Below, piece by piece: positions 25,471 through 33,018 of a stretch of DNA of 33,549 bases. The position numbers and the translations under genes were made by a program. The stretch comes from Rhodobiaceae bacterium (GTDB taxonomy: Bacteria; Pseudomonadota; Alphaproteobacteria; RS24): positions 1 to 33,549 of the forward strand of contig JABJKE010000018.1 of the NCBI GenBank assembly GCA_018660505.1, read 5' to 3'. The notes below the pieces were generated by a model. That model was not told the origin of the DNA. It ran no database searches and worked only from the letters and a program-made list of their open reading frames with translations. Position 1 is the first letter of the stretch, and each line of letters starts with the position of its first letter.

Positions 25471-25588
25471 AGTTTCAGGCTTTTAGGGCCTCAGCTTGCA
25501 AAGCCTCTTTTCAACCACGAGTAGCTGGCGCGGGCGCCTCGAAGCAAGCTAGTCTGCACATGACATTTGTTGATTGCGTGAGGAAGCT

Positions 25589-26041
25589 ATGCGTTTTATC
25601 TGTTTTGCCATGGCCGTGAGCCTAGGGTTGACTTTAGCCGCGCCGGCACAGGCGGCGCAAAAACTAAAGGGCCCGTTTGACTTCGAAGTTTTAAAAATAA
25701 TCGACGGCGACACGTTTCGAGCCCGCGTGACGATTTGGCTCGGCCAGACCGTCGATGTGAAAATCCGATTGAAAGGCGTCGACACGCCCGAGATGAGAGG
25801 CAAATGCGCGGCTGAAACAAAGCTGGCGGGCGCCGCCAAAAAATTCACCGCCCAATGGCTGCGCCAAGATGGCTTGACGCTGAGCAATATTCACAATGGC
25901 ACTTATGCGGGACGCGTTTTAGCGACCGTTCAAAAAACGCCCCCCTCTGCGCCAGCCGAGACTTTATCGGGCGCCCTTTTGGCGGCCAAATTGGCCAAGC
26001 CCTATAAGGGGCGCCGCGCTACTTGGTGCTACGAGAGCTAG
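25589..26041 (+). CDS. Secreted thermonuclease-like (SNase) protein
   Basis: This 150-residue protein has a signal peptide (Arg2, hydrophobic core, Ala-Gln-Ala|Ala near residue 23) and an OB-fold nuclease domain of the staphylococcal type. Active-site pieces are visible: Asp-Gly-Asp-Thr, Arg-Leu-Lys-Gly-Val-Asp-Thr-Pro-Glu with the catalytic Arg, Asp and Glu, and Tyr-Ala-Gly-Arg with the second Arg. The C-terminus is somewhat short for the family. The AGGAAG site lies just before the ATG at 25589. The stop overlaps the acs stop by four bases (CTAG at 26038-26041), an extreme convergent arrangement. Confidence 0.85.
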   Translation: MRFICFAMAVSLGLTLAAPAQAAQKLKGPFDFEVLKIIDGDTFRARVTIWLGQTVDVKIRLKGVDTPEMRGKCAAETKLAGAAKKFTAQWLRQDGLTLSNIHNGTYAGRVLATVQKTPPSAPAETLSGALLAAKLAKPYKGRRATWCYES

Positions 26042-27993
26042 GCTTTGTTTTGCCGATTGTCGATTAAATCATCGACCACGCTCGGGTCCGCCAAAGTGGA
26101 GGTGTCGCCCAAATTGGAAAAATCATCCTCGGCAATTTTTCGCAAAATCCGTCGCATAATTTTGCCGGAACGGGTTTTGGGCAGTCCGGGCGCAAATTGA
26201 ATGAGGTCTGGCGAAGCAATCGGGCCGATTTCTTTGCGCACCCATTTCACCAATTCGGCTTTCAGTGCGTCGTCGCCTTCCAGCCCGGCGTTCAAAGTAA
26301 CATAGCTATAAATGCCCTGCCCTTTGATGTCATGGGGATAGCCCACCACGGCCGCCTCGGCCACTTGCGGGTGGGCCACCAAGGCGCTTTCCACCTCGGC
26401 GGTGCCCAGACGGTGACCTGAAATATTCAACACGTCATCGACGCGCCCGGTAATCCAATAATAGCCGTCTTCATCGCGTCGGCAGCCATCGCCTGTGAAA
26501 TAATAGCCCGGGTATTGCGAGAAATAAGTCTCGATAAAGCGCTTATGGTCGCCATAGACCGAGCGCATTTGCCCGGGCCAGCTATCGCCAATGCATAGGT
26601 TGCCAGAGGCAGCTCCGGTGAGCTCTTGGCCTTCGGTATCGACCAATAGCGGTTGCACGCCAAAAAATGGACGTGTGGCCGAGCCGGGTTTTAAATCGGT
26701 CGCCCCCGGCAGGGGCGTGATTAAAATACCGCCCGTTTCGGTCTGCCACCAAGTATCGACAATCGGGCAGCGGGCCTCGCCCACGGTGTGGTAATACCAA
26801 AGCCAAGCTTCCGGATTGATTGGCTCGCCAACCGAGCCCAAAAGCCGCAAGCTCGCGCGCGAGGTCGATTGAACGGGCGCATCGCCTTCGCGCATCAGCG
26901 CGCGCAAGGCGGTGGGGGCGGTGTAAAAAATATTCACCTGATGTTTGTCGCACACCTGCCAGAAGCGCGAATTATCTGGATAATTCGGCACGCCCTCAAA
27001 CATTAAAGTGGTGGCGCCATTGGCCAGCGGTCCATAGACGATATAGGAATGGCCCGTCACCCAACCGACATCGGCGGTGCACCAATAAATCTCTCCTTGT
27101 TTGTAATCGAAAACATATTCATGCGTCATCGAGGCGTAGACCATATAGCCGCCCGTCGTGTGCAACACGCCCTTGGGCTTGCCGGTCGAGCCAGAGGTAT
27201 AAAGAATAAACAAAGGGTCTTCGGCGTTCATTTCTTCGGGCGGGCAATCGGGTGAGACCTCAGCCTTGGCTTCGTGATACCAAATATCGCGCGGCTCTTG
27301 CATGGCCACGTGCGCTTGCGTGCGCGCCACCACAACCACGGTAGAGACCTCGGGGCATTGCTCGAGGGCGGCATCGGTATTGGCTTTTAGCGGAATTTTT
27401 TTGCCTCCGCGCACACCTTCATCGGCGGTGATGACGCAGGTGCTTTCGCAATCCAAAATGCGCCCCGCCAAAGCCTCGGGCGAAAAGCCACCAAACACCA
27501 CAGAATGCACGGCGCCAAGGCGCGCGCAAGCCAACATGGCGTAGGTGGCTTCGGGTATCATCGGCATATAAATCGTCACGCGGTCGCCTTTTTGCACGCC
27601 GCGCGCTTTCAGCACATTGGCAAAGCGGCACACTTCTTCGTGCAATTGCGCATAGGTAATCTTGGCGTCTTCGGTCGGCTCATCGCCTTCCCATATAATC
27701 GCCACTTGCTCGCCCCGTGTCTCCAAATGGCGGTCGACGCAATTGACACAGGCGTTTAGCGTTGCGTCTTCGTACCATTTAATCGACACATCGGTATCGC
27801 TGTAATGGGTGTTTTTGACTTTTGTATAGGGCGTCATCCAGTCGAGGCGCTTGCCGTGTTCGCCCCAAAAGGCGTCTGGGTCGGCAAGGCTTTGAGCATA
27901 CATGGCTTCATATTTGGCCGCATCCACATGTGCTTCGGCGGCGGCTTTGGCCGGTACTTCAAAAATTAAATCATCCAACCCAGATTTAGACAT
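26038..27993 (-). CDS. acs: Acetyl-CoA synthetase
   Basis: This 651-residue AMP-forming ligase converts acetate, ATP and CoA to acetyl-CoA. Motifs include [11 protein letters not shown] for ATP, [12 protein letters not shown], Asp-Thr-Trp-Trp-Gln-Thr-Glu-Thr-Gly, and near the C-terminus [10 protein letters not shown], whose Lys is the usual acetylation switch. Length and motif order are standard. A GGGAGAG site precedes the ATG. It is the final gene of the minus-strand run from gpsA and lies 42 bases after an MFS transporter that might bring in a related carboxylate; that link is inferred from position only. Confidence 0.97.
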   Translation of the reverse strand: MSKSGLDDLIFEVPAKAAAEAHVDAAKYEAMYAQSLADPDAFWGEHGKRLDWMTPYTKVKNTHYSDTDVSIKWYEDATLNACVNCVDRHLETRGEQVAIIWEGDEPTEDAKITYAQLHEEVCRFANVLKARGVQKGDRVTIYMPMIPEATYAMLACARLGAVHSVVFGGFSPEALAGRILDCESTCVITADEGVRGGKKIPLKANTDAALEQCPEVSTVVVVARTQAHVAMQEPRDIWYHEAKAEVSPDCPPEEMNAEDPLFILYTSGSTGKPKGVLHTTGGYMVYASMTHEYVFDYKQGEIYWCTADVGWVTGHSYIVYGPLANGATTLMFEGVPNYPDNSRFWQVCDKHQVNIFYTAPTALRALMREGDAPVQSTSRASLRLLGSVGEPINPEAWLWYYHTVGEARCPIVDTWWQTETGGILITPLPGATDLKPGSATRPFFGVQPLLVDTEGQELTGAASGNLCIGDSWPGQMRSVYGDHKRFIETYFSQYPGYYFTGDGCRRDEDGYYWITGRVDDVLNISGHRLGTAEVESALVAHPQVAEAAVVGYPHDIKGQGIYSYVTLNAGLEGDDALKAELVKWVRKEIGPIASPDLIQFAPGLPKTRSGKIMRRILRKIAEDDFSNLGDTSTLADPSVVDDLIDNRQNKA

Positions 27994-28035
27994 CGCATCT
28001 CTCCCTTGCGTAACCAGCGCCCACTATAAACGCGG

Positions 28036-29352
28036 CTAAGAGCTTTGAGCAAGCGAGCGTTCGTGTAAGCGGGTTAAATCGCGGTGGTATAATTTGCCCG
28101 CCATAAAGTTCAGCGGCAGCGCCAGCATAGAGATAAGTGTGAAAATCAAGAGGGTTACCGTATAGGGGTTTTCAGTGCCGCTATTGGCCAGCGCGTCGAT
28201 CATAATGCCGCCGCCGGTAATGCCAATGCCAAGGCCAATGAAATTCAACACCAGAATATAGAAGGCCACCACGGTGGCGCGAATTTGCGCCGGTGCCAAT
28301 TCTTGCACCGTGGCAAAGGTCGGCCCGTAAAACAGCCCCAATTGAAAGAAGCCGAGAAAAATGCCCAGCTCAAACAACAGATGATCGCCCGGCACCACCC
28401 GATAGGCCAAAGCGAAAGGGGTCAGCAAAAGGCCCGCCCAGAATAAAAACATCGGCCGGCCGGTTTTAAATTTCGCCTGCCACCAGTCGCCCAAAAGCCC
28501 GCCGGCGAGATTGCCTAAAATGCCGCCCGCCGCGGCCAGCCAACCCGCCTTAACGGCAATTTCGGCGCGTTCAAATCCGCGTTCTTGAACGAACCACAAT
28601 TGGTCGAAAGCGGCAGCGCCCAGAATAAAATGAAACACCACGCCGCCGGCAATCACACAAGCCAGCGCGGGCGAGCTTTTTAACGTGACCCAAAGCAGCG
28701 ATAAAACATCGCGAAACGCCATGCGTTCCACCGCGCCATCGGCTTTTAGCGCCACGCCTTTTCGCGGCGTTTCGCGCAGCATTAAAACACATAGCGCCAA
28801 CACAAGCCCCAGCCCGCCAAGCAAATAGAAACAATTGCGCCAGCCAATCGCCGGGCCTAAATAGCCTGCAATCAACAAGGATATCGCCACGCCAACGGGC
28901 ACGCCGAGATAATAAAACCCGGCCGCAAACCCCAATTGGCGGGCGGGAAACCGATCGGCCAGAATAGACATAGAGGTGGGCGTCGCCACGCTTTCGCCAA
29001 TGCCGATGAGCATGCGCGGGATGAGCAGCGAGGCAAAGCCCTTGGCGGCGCCCGAAGCCATGGTCAAAGCACTCCACATAGCCAAGCCAAAGGCCAGCAA
29101 TCGAGGGCGGTTCACCCGGTCGGCCAGCGCGCCCATAAATAAGCCCATGACCGAATAAAAAACGATAAAGCCAAAACCTGTCAGCAAACCAAATTGCGTA
29201 TTGGTGAGCTCTAAATCGGGGACGATGAAATTGGCAAAGCTTGCCAGCAATTGTCGGTCGACGAAATTAAGCACATTGATGAATGCCAGCAGGCCGAGGA
29301 CTGCGTAATCTTTTCGCCCAGCGGAAAAATCTTTTTCTTGCTCTTGTGACAT
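28036..29352 (-). CDS. MFS transporter, Spinster-like branch
   Basis: This 438-residue protein has 12 predicted membrane helices. The first helix contains Asn-Phe-Val-Asp-Arg-Gln, a mark of the Spinster-type MFS group. The loop between helices 2 and 3 has Gly-Ala-Leu-Ala-Asp-Arg-Val-Asn-Arg-Pro, and helix 4 has Arg-Met-Leu-Ile-Gly-Ile-Gly-Glu-Ser. Substrate is unknown. A strong AGGGGAG site precedes the ATG. It lies between a Rieske protein (15 bases) and acs (42 bases), all on the minus strand, so co-transcription is likely. Confidence 0.85.
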   Translation of the reverse strand: MSQEQEKDFSAGRKDYAVLGLLAFINVLNFVDRQLLASFANFIVPDLELTNTQFGLLTGFGFIVFYSVMGLFMGALADRVNRPRLLAFGLAMWSALTMASGAAKGFASLLIPRMLIGIGESVATPTSMSILADRFPARQLGFAAGFYYLGVPVGVAISLLIAGYLGPAIGWRNCFYLLGGLGLVLALCVLMLRETPRKGVALKADGAVERMAFRDVLSLLWVTLKSSPALACVIAGGVVFHFILGAAAFDQLWFVQERGFERAEIAVKAGWLAAAGGILGNLAGGLLGDWWQAKFKTGRPMFLFWAGLLLTPFALAYRVVPGDHLLFELGIFLGFFQLGLFYGPTFATVQELAPAQIRATVVAFYILVLNFIGLGIGITGGGIMIDALANSGTENPYTVTLLIFTLISMLALPLNFMAGKLYHRDLTRLHERSLAQSS

Positions 29353-29367
29353 GGGGCTCCCCTCTTT

Positions 29368-29790
29368 TTAACGTTTCGAGTTTCGTGTCTCTTGTCCTTC
29401 ACTATGACCAGCCGCACGCTGCAGCACAATCATTCGTTTTGGGCCGCGCGCCTCGAGGCGAATATCTACTGGGGTCAGCGCGTCGCCTTGGCAGGGGCCA
29501 GACGTGCACGCGCCGTCCGCATTAAAGCGCGCGCCATGGGCCGAGCAAATCAGCGTGCTGCCATCTTTGGAAAGGAACTTATCGGGAAAGGTCTCGAGCG
29601 GCAGGCCAAGATGCGGGCATTTATTGATAAAGGCTTTCACGCTCTCGCCGTGTCGCCAGATGATAAGGGGCAGCCCCTCGCTGGCCTCGCCCGGGGCGCT
29701 TTGTAATGGCAGCTCAAACCCGCGGGCGCGATTGGGGGCTATCTCGTCGAGCAGGCAAATGTCGAGCGGAGCGGGGTCAGGCTTTGGCAT
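29368..29790 (-). CDS. Rieske [2Fe-2S] domain protein
   Basis: This 140-residue soluble protein has one Rieske cluster site: Cys58-Pro-His60 and Cys82-Ser-Ala-His85, spaced as in ferredoxin-type Rieske proteins. No membrane helix or catalytic oxygenase domain is present, so it is an electron carrier or small redox subunit; its partner is not visible nearby. The ATG at 29788-29790 is preferred over an upstream frame to 29802. The start overlaps the end of the EVE gene by 14 bases, implying coupled translation. Confidence 0.87.
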   Translation of the reverse strand: MPKPDPAPLDICLLDEIAPNRARGFELPLQSAPGEASEGLPLIIWRHGESVKAFINKCPHLGLPLETFPDKFLSKDGSTLICSAHGARFNADGACTSGPCQGDALTPVDIRLEARGPKRMIVLQRAAGHSEGQETRNSKR

Positions 29791-30235
29791 TTTCTGCCAC
29801 ATTGGCCTTGGTGCGGGTCGGGTCGAGGCCAGCCATTTTGCAAACGAACTTCCATTCGCTGGCCGTCACGGGCTGCACCGAGAGGCGTGAATTATTCACC
29901 AACACCATGTCTTCTAATTTGGGCTCGGCTTTAATTTCCGCCAAAGTGACTTGGCGCGCGGCCGTTTCTAGCGCCTGAATATCCACCATGCCAAACCGCC
30001 CTTTTGGGTCTGTATAGTCGGGGTAATGGGTTTTGATAATCTCCACCGTGCCGACAATGCATTTTTCATTGACCGAATGATAAAAAAAGCCTCTGTCGCC
30101 CAGCTGCATTTGTTTCATGTTTTTATTGGCGAGGAAATTGCGCACGCCGTCCCAAGGTTCGCCCTTGGCCCCGCGCGCAATCTGGTCGGCCCAGCCCCAG
30201 GTGTTGGGTTCAGATTTAAATAACCAAAAAGCCAT
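29777..30235 (-). CDS. EVE-domain protein
   Basis: This 152-residue single-domain protein is of the EVE (PUA-like) family, thought to bind modified bases in nucleic acids. The opening Phe-Trp-Leu-Phe-Lys-Ser-Glu-Pro, the Trp-Asp-Gly-Val-Arg-Asn-Phe-Leu-Ala segment, Gly-Phe-Phe-Tyr-His-Ser and the terminal Leu-Ser-Val-Gln-Pro-Val-Thr are all characteristic. It sits after YciI and gpsA as in many alphaproteobacteria. An AGGAAAA site precedes the ATG. Physiological role is unknown. Confidence 0.92.
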   Translation of the reverse strand: MAFWLFKSEPNTWGWADQIARGAKGEPWDGVRNFLANKNMKQMQLGDRGFFYHSVNEKCIVGTVEIIKTHYPDYTDPKGRFGMVDIQALETAARQVTLAEIKAEPKLEDMVLVNNSRLSVQPVTASEWKFVCKMAGLDPTRTKANVAENAKA

Positions 30236-30259
30236 AATGTTTTCCTGCTGTGAAGGGGG

Positions 30260-30553
30260 TTAGGCGTTGGGGTCGGCCAAGCCGCCGATGAGGTGTTTCC
30301 AAGGCAAAACCTCCACGCTCTCAAATAGCCCCGCTTTATGATAGGGGTCATTGGTGGCAAAGGCTTCGGCGTCGGCGCGACTGGCGACGTCTAAAATCAG
30401 CAGCGTGCCAATCATCGTCTCGCCATCGTCGGCCAAAAACGGGCCGGCGGTTTTCACGCTTGGGTCGGCCAATACATAGCTCACATGGTCGGGGCGATTT
30501 TGCATCCGTACGTCCACATGGTCCGGCTTGTCTTTACAAATCACACAATACAT
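30260..30553 (-). CDS. YciI-like protein
   Basis: This 97-residue YCII-domain protein has a ferredoxin-like alpha/beta fold. Seen are Gly-Pro-Phe-Leu...Gly, Gly-Thr-Leu-Leu-Ile-Leu-Asp and Asp-Pro-Tyr-His-Lys-Ala-Gly-Leu-Phe, the last being the family's conserved active-site region. The biochemical role is uncertain for most members. An AAGGAG site precedes the ATG. It lies between gpsA and the EVE gene. Confidence 0.9.
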   Translation of the reverse strand: MYCVICKDKPDHVDVRMQNRPDHVSYVLADPSVKTAGPFLADDGETMIGTLLILDVASRADAEAFATNDPYHKAGLFESVEVLPWKHLIGGLADPNA

Positions 30554-30589
30554 TTTTTCTCCTTTGGGCAGCTCGGGGTATGGCTGCGG

Positions 30590-31627
30590 TTAGTCAATTT
30601 CTGCTGTGAAAGGGCGCGCCATAAGGGCTTGAATGGCGGCATCGGTTTCCAGCGCGCCCGATAGCACGGCGTCCACGGCGGCACAAATCGGCAATTCCAA
30701 ATTATGCCGCGCCGCCAAAGCGGTGACGGCTTGCGCGCTCATGGCGCCTTCTGAAACCGAGCTTCTTTGCGCCAAAACTTGGGCCGCACTGGCGCCCTCG
30801 CCAAGCGCGCGGCCAAGCGAGAAATTGCGTGACGTATCGCTCGAGCAGGTCAAGATAAGATCACCCAAACCCGAGAGCCCGCCCAAGGTTTCGGGCTTGG
30901 CACCCAGCGCTGCGCCGAGGCGTTGCATTTCGACAAAGCCGCGCGCGGTAATGGCGGCGCGCGCACTCTCGCCGAGTTTTTTGCCAGCCACAATGCCGCA
31001 AGCAATGGCTAAAACGTTTTTTAACGCGCCGCCGATTTCCGCTCCAATGACATCGTCCGACATATAGGGACGAAACCCAGCCGAGCCGATTTGCGCGCAA
31101 AGATAAGCGCCGCGTTTTGGGTCGGCGCAGGCCAGCGTCACGGCGGTGGGCAGACCGCGGGCCACATCGGCGGCAAAACTTGGCCCCGATAAAACCGCGA
31201 TTTGCGCCTCGTCGAGATAATCGCTGGCGACATCCGACATGAATTTCAAACTATCGCGCTCCACCCCTTTGGCACAAAGCACAAGGCTGGCTTCGGGTTT
31301 TAACAAGGGCGCGACATCGGCGATGACGCGGCGGGCAAATTGGGCGGGCACGACCATCAGCACAATATCGCTATCGGCCAAATCGGTTAGGGCCGTGGTG
31401 GCGATAAGCGTGTCGGGCAAAGCGACGCCCGGCAAAAATTCTTTATTCTCATGCTGCGTGTTAATGGCGGCCACGGTGCTGCTTTCATGGGCCCATAATT
31501 GAACCGGCGGGGCGCTGGTGCCCGCGTGTCGATTGGCCAAGCTTACGGCCAAGGCCGTGCCCCATGCGCCAGCTCCCAAAACGGCGGCCTTTACGGGGGG
31601 GCTGGGTTTTTGCGTTTCGTCCGCCAT
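30590..31627 (-). CDS. gpsA: Glycerol-3-phosphate dehydrogenase [NAD(P)+]
   Basis: This 345-residue enzyme makes sn-glycerol-3-phosphate from dihydroxyacetone phosphate for phospholipid synthesis. The N-terminal Rossmann loop is Gly-Ala-Gly-Ala-Trp-Gly-Thr-Ala. Further motifs are Cys-Ala-Lys-Gly-Val-Glu, Leu-Ser-Gly-Pro-Ser-Phe-Ala, the catalytic Lys in Gly-Ala-Leu-Lys-Asn-Val, and Gly-Leu-Ser-Gly-Leu-Gly-Asp-Leu. A GGAG site precedes the ATG. In related genomes it often follows tsaD closely; here about 1.4 kb with tetR and a small gene intervenes, so gpsA probably has its own promoter in 31628-31768. Confidence 0.95.
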   Translation of the reverse strand: MADETQKPSPPVKAAVLGAGAWGTALAVSLANRHAGTSAPPVQLWAHESSTVAAINTQHENKEFLPGVALPDTLIATTALTDLADSDIVLMVVPAQFARRVIADVAPLLKPEASLVLCAKGVERDSLKFMSDVASDYLDEAQIAVLSGPSFAADVARGLPTAVTLACADPKRGAYLCAQIGSAGFRPYMSDDVIGAEIGGALKNVLAIACGIVAGKKLGESARAAITARGFVEMQRLGAALGAKPETLGGLSGLGDLILTCSSDTSRNFSLGRALGEGASAAQVLAQRSSVSEGAMSAQAVTALAARHNLELPICAAVDAVLSGALETDAAIQALMARPFTAEID

Positions 31628-31768
31628 AGGGTCTCCATCTATTGCTTGGCAAATTTATTGGAGCTTAAGTGATAGGCTTTTTCAACCTTTGGGTCATAAT
31701 TTTCTGCGCGACAGGCCGCAAGTTTTACACATTTTTACCCATGAAACGGGCGGAGCCCCTCGTGACGA

Positions 31769-31792
31769 ATGAATATTTTGTTGATTATTCAC
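31769..31792. promoter_or_regulatory. Inverted repeat in front of tetR (candidate operator 1)
   Basis: ATGAATA-N10-TATTCAC, with six perfectly complementary bases per arm (TGAATA 31770-31775, TATTCA 31786-31791). It overlaps the candidate tetR -35. The same arms with the same spacing occur at 32609-32632. The pair is the main reason to call it a TetR operator. Confidence 0.65.
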
Positions 31793-31809
31793 CCCTGAAG
31801 CGATAAGAT
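31781..31809 (+). promoter_or_regulatory. Candidate tetR promoter
   Basis: TTGATT (31781-31786) and TAAGAT (31804-31809) are 17 bases apart. Only six bases separate the -10 from the tetR ATG at 31816, and no ribosome site is visible, so transcription may start at or next to the ATG, giving a leaderless message. Confidence 0.4.
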
Positions 31810-31815
31810 TTCCTC

Positions 31816-32466
31816 ATGTCTGAAGCCGATATCATCCGGGAAAAAATAATCATGGCGGCGCGCGAGCGCTTTGCCCATTATGGCTATCCCAAAACCACCA
31901 TCGCCGAATTGGCCAAAGATTGCGCCATGTCGCCGGGCAATATCTATCGGTTTTTCAAAGGGAAAATTGATATTGCCGTCGAGATTGCGCGGCGCGAAGC
32001 GCTATCGGCGGTCGAGGTTTTAGAAAGCGTTTTGGCCTGCCCGCATCGCAGTTCGCGCCAACGCCTAGAAGAAGTTATCTTCGCCGATTTGCGCCATACC
32101 TATCATTTGCTGGAGAACCAGCCCAAAACCGTGGAGCTGGCCCAAGTCGTGGTTGCGGAGCGGCCGCAATTCCAAATTGAGAGCCTGCGCCGCGAACGGC
32201 GGCTTTTCCAACGCATTCTGCACGAAGGCGTGGCCTGCGGCGAACTTATGACCGATAGCGTGCCAGCGACAACCATTGCTTTGCACGCCATGACCCTGAA
32301 ATATCGCTATCCGCAAATCTTTACCAAACAGTCTTTGGAAGAGCTGGAGCGCGAATTGGCGCATGTTTTAAGCCTGGTTATGCGCGGGCTAGTGGTGCCG
32401 AAAGAGGGCGCACCGATACCGGCAACGCAAATTCCAGAAGAAGACGCCAGTTTGACGCTCCGATAG
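31816..32466 (+). CDS. TetR-family transcriptional regulator
   Basis: This 216-residue protein has a TetR DNA-binding domain in residues 5-55. The helix-turn-helix is Thr27-Thr-Ile-Ala-Glu-Leu-Ala through Ser39-Pro-Gly-Asn-Ile-Tyr44-Arg-Phe-Phe, with the usual Tyr and Phe and a following Lys. The C-terminal ligand domain is not assignable. It is divergent from gpsA and followed by AT-rich DNA, a strong promoter and a tiny membrane-protein gene. Matching inverted repeats on both sides suggest it represses itself and that gene. The inducer is unknown. Confidence 0.92.
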   Translation: MSEADIIREKIIMAARERFAHYGYPKTTIAELAKDCAMSPGNIYRFFKGKIDIAVEIARREALSAVEVLESVLACPHRSSRQRLEEVIFADLRHTYHLLENQPKTVELAQVVVAERPQFQIESLRRERRLFQRILHEGVACGELMTDSVPATTIALHAMTLKYRYPQIFTKQSLEELERELAHVLSLVMRGLVVPKEGAPIPATQIPEEDASLTLR

Positions 32467-32608
32467 GGGTTTTTTTCTCCCTAAAAACCGATCTTCCAAA
32501 ATAAAAATCCCATTTTTCGGCGCAAATCATCCGTTTGGACGCCGCAACCCTATTTAAAATATAATAAAATCAAGTGGATACAGAAAATCCCATGCTTTTA
32601 TAAAAATA
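32467..32608. other. AT-rich spacer between tetR and the second operator
   Basis: No gene or RNA is seen in this stretch. AT content is clearly higher than in surrounding genes, as is common for regulatory or recently inserted DNA. Confidence 0.4.
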
Positions 32609-32632
32609 ATGAATAATATTGAAAATATTCAT
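32609..32632. promoter_or_regulatory. Inverted repeat upstream of the small gene (candidate operator 2)
   Basis: ATGAATA-N10-TATTCAT, seven perfectly complementary bases per arm (32609-32615, 32626-32632). It shares arms and spacing with the repeat at 31769-31792, while the ten central bases differ, as expected for binding sites rather than duplicated DNA. Its right end touches the -35 region of the promoter that follows, a classic repressor position. Confidence 0.7.
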
Positions 32633-32662
32633 TGTTTTTTGTTTTAATATGCGCTATATAAT
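32632..32662 (+). promoter_or_regulatory. Strong-looking promoter of the small membrane protein gene
   Basis: A perfect TATAAT (32657-32662) follows TTGTTT (32632-32637) at 19 bases, a long spacer. Transcription would begin near 32669. A TAACG/CGTTA pair (32668-32672, 32693-32697) could form a hairpin in the leader. Confidence 0.6.
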
Positions 32663-32730
32663 ATCTGTAACGACGGAAAACATGAGTACCCCCGTTAAAT
32701 GAAATTGAACCCAAAAGAGAGAGCATGATT

Positions 32731-32853
32731 ATGACCCGTACATTCACAACCATCCGCCGCATCACATCTGTTCCGGCTTTGGCATCTGCCCTATTGGCGC
32801 TTTATGGTGTGGCTTTGATCACCCATTCTGTTGCCGGCATCGCAATCGTTTAA
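32731..32853 (+). CDS. Small single-helix membrane protein (about 40 aa)
   Basis: This short frame encodes 40 residues: Met-Thr-Arg-Thr, more basic residues (Arg-Arg near 9-10), then a hydrophobic helix rich in Ala, Leu and Val to the end, with Tyr and His inside. The predicted product is a membrane peptide with its basic N-terminus inside. GAGAG (32719-32723) is seven bases before this ATG; an ATG at 32725 would add two residues. It has a promoter with operator upstream and a strong terminator downstream, which makes a real gene likely. I do not recognise a family. A very short exported peptide or toxin-type peptide are alternatives. Confidence 0.6.
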   Translation: MTRTFTTIRRITSVPALASALLALYGVALITHSVAGIAIV

Positions 32854-32892
32854 CAGCCTCCTCCCGGCTCTTAACGAAATTGCGACACCACG

Positions 32893-32921
32893 AATAAAGA
32901 CTTTCTCCCAAAGACTTTATT
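32893..32921. repeat. Imperfect hairpin in the 3' region of the small gene
   Basis: AATAAAGACTTT (32893-32904) pairs with AAAGACTTTATT (32910-32921) in 11 of 12 positions around a five-base loop. It is the first of three consecutive hairpins. Confidence 0.6.
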
Positions 32922-32923
32922 CT

Positions 32924-32941
32924 GGCCTTTCTTAAAAGGCC
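32924..32941. repeat. Second hairpin in the 3' region of the small gene
   Basis: GGCCTTT (32924-32930) and AAAGGCC (32935-32941) pair perfectly around CTTA. No T run follows, so it is not itself a terminator on the plus strand. Confidence 0.6.
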
Positions 32942-32948
32942 CAAAACG

Positions 32949-32984
32949 GCTCCGATGGTCCTCCCCCATCGGAGCTATTTTTTT
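32949..32984 (+). terminator. Rho-independent terminator of the small gene
   Basis: GCTCCGATGG (32949-32958) pairs perfectly with CCATCGGAGC (32966-32975), seven-base loop, followed by TATTTTTTT. It ends about 35 bases before the tsaD stop, which converges from the other side. Confidence 0.92.
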
Positions 32985-33018
32985 GTCTTTATATAGGCAG
33001 GATTTTACAGGCGGTGAA

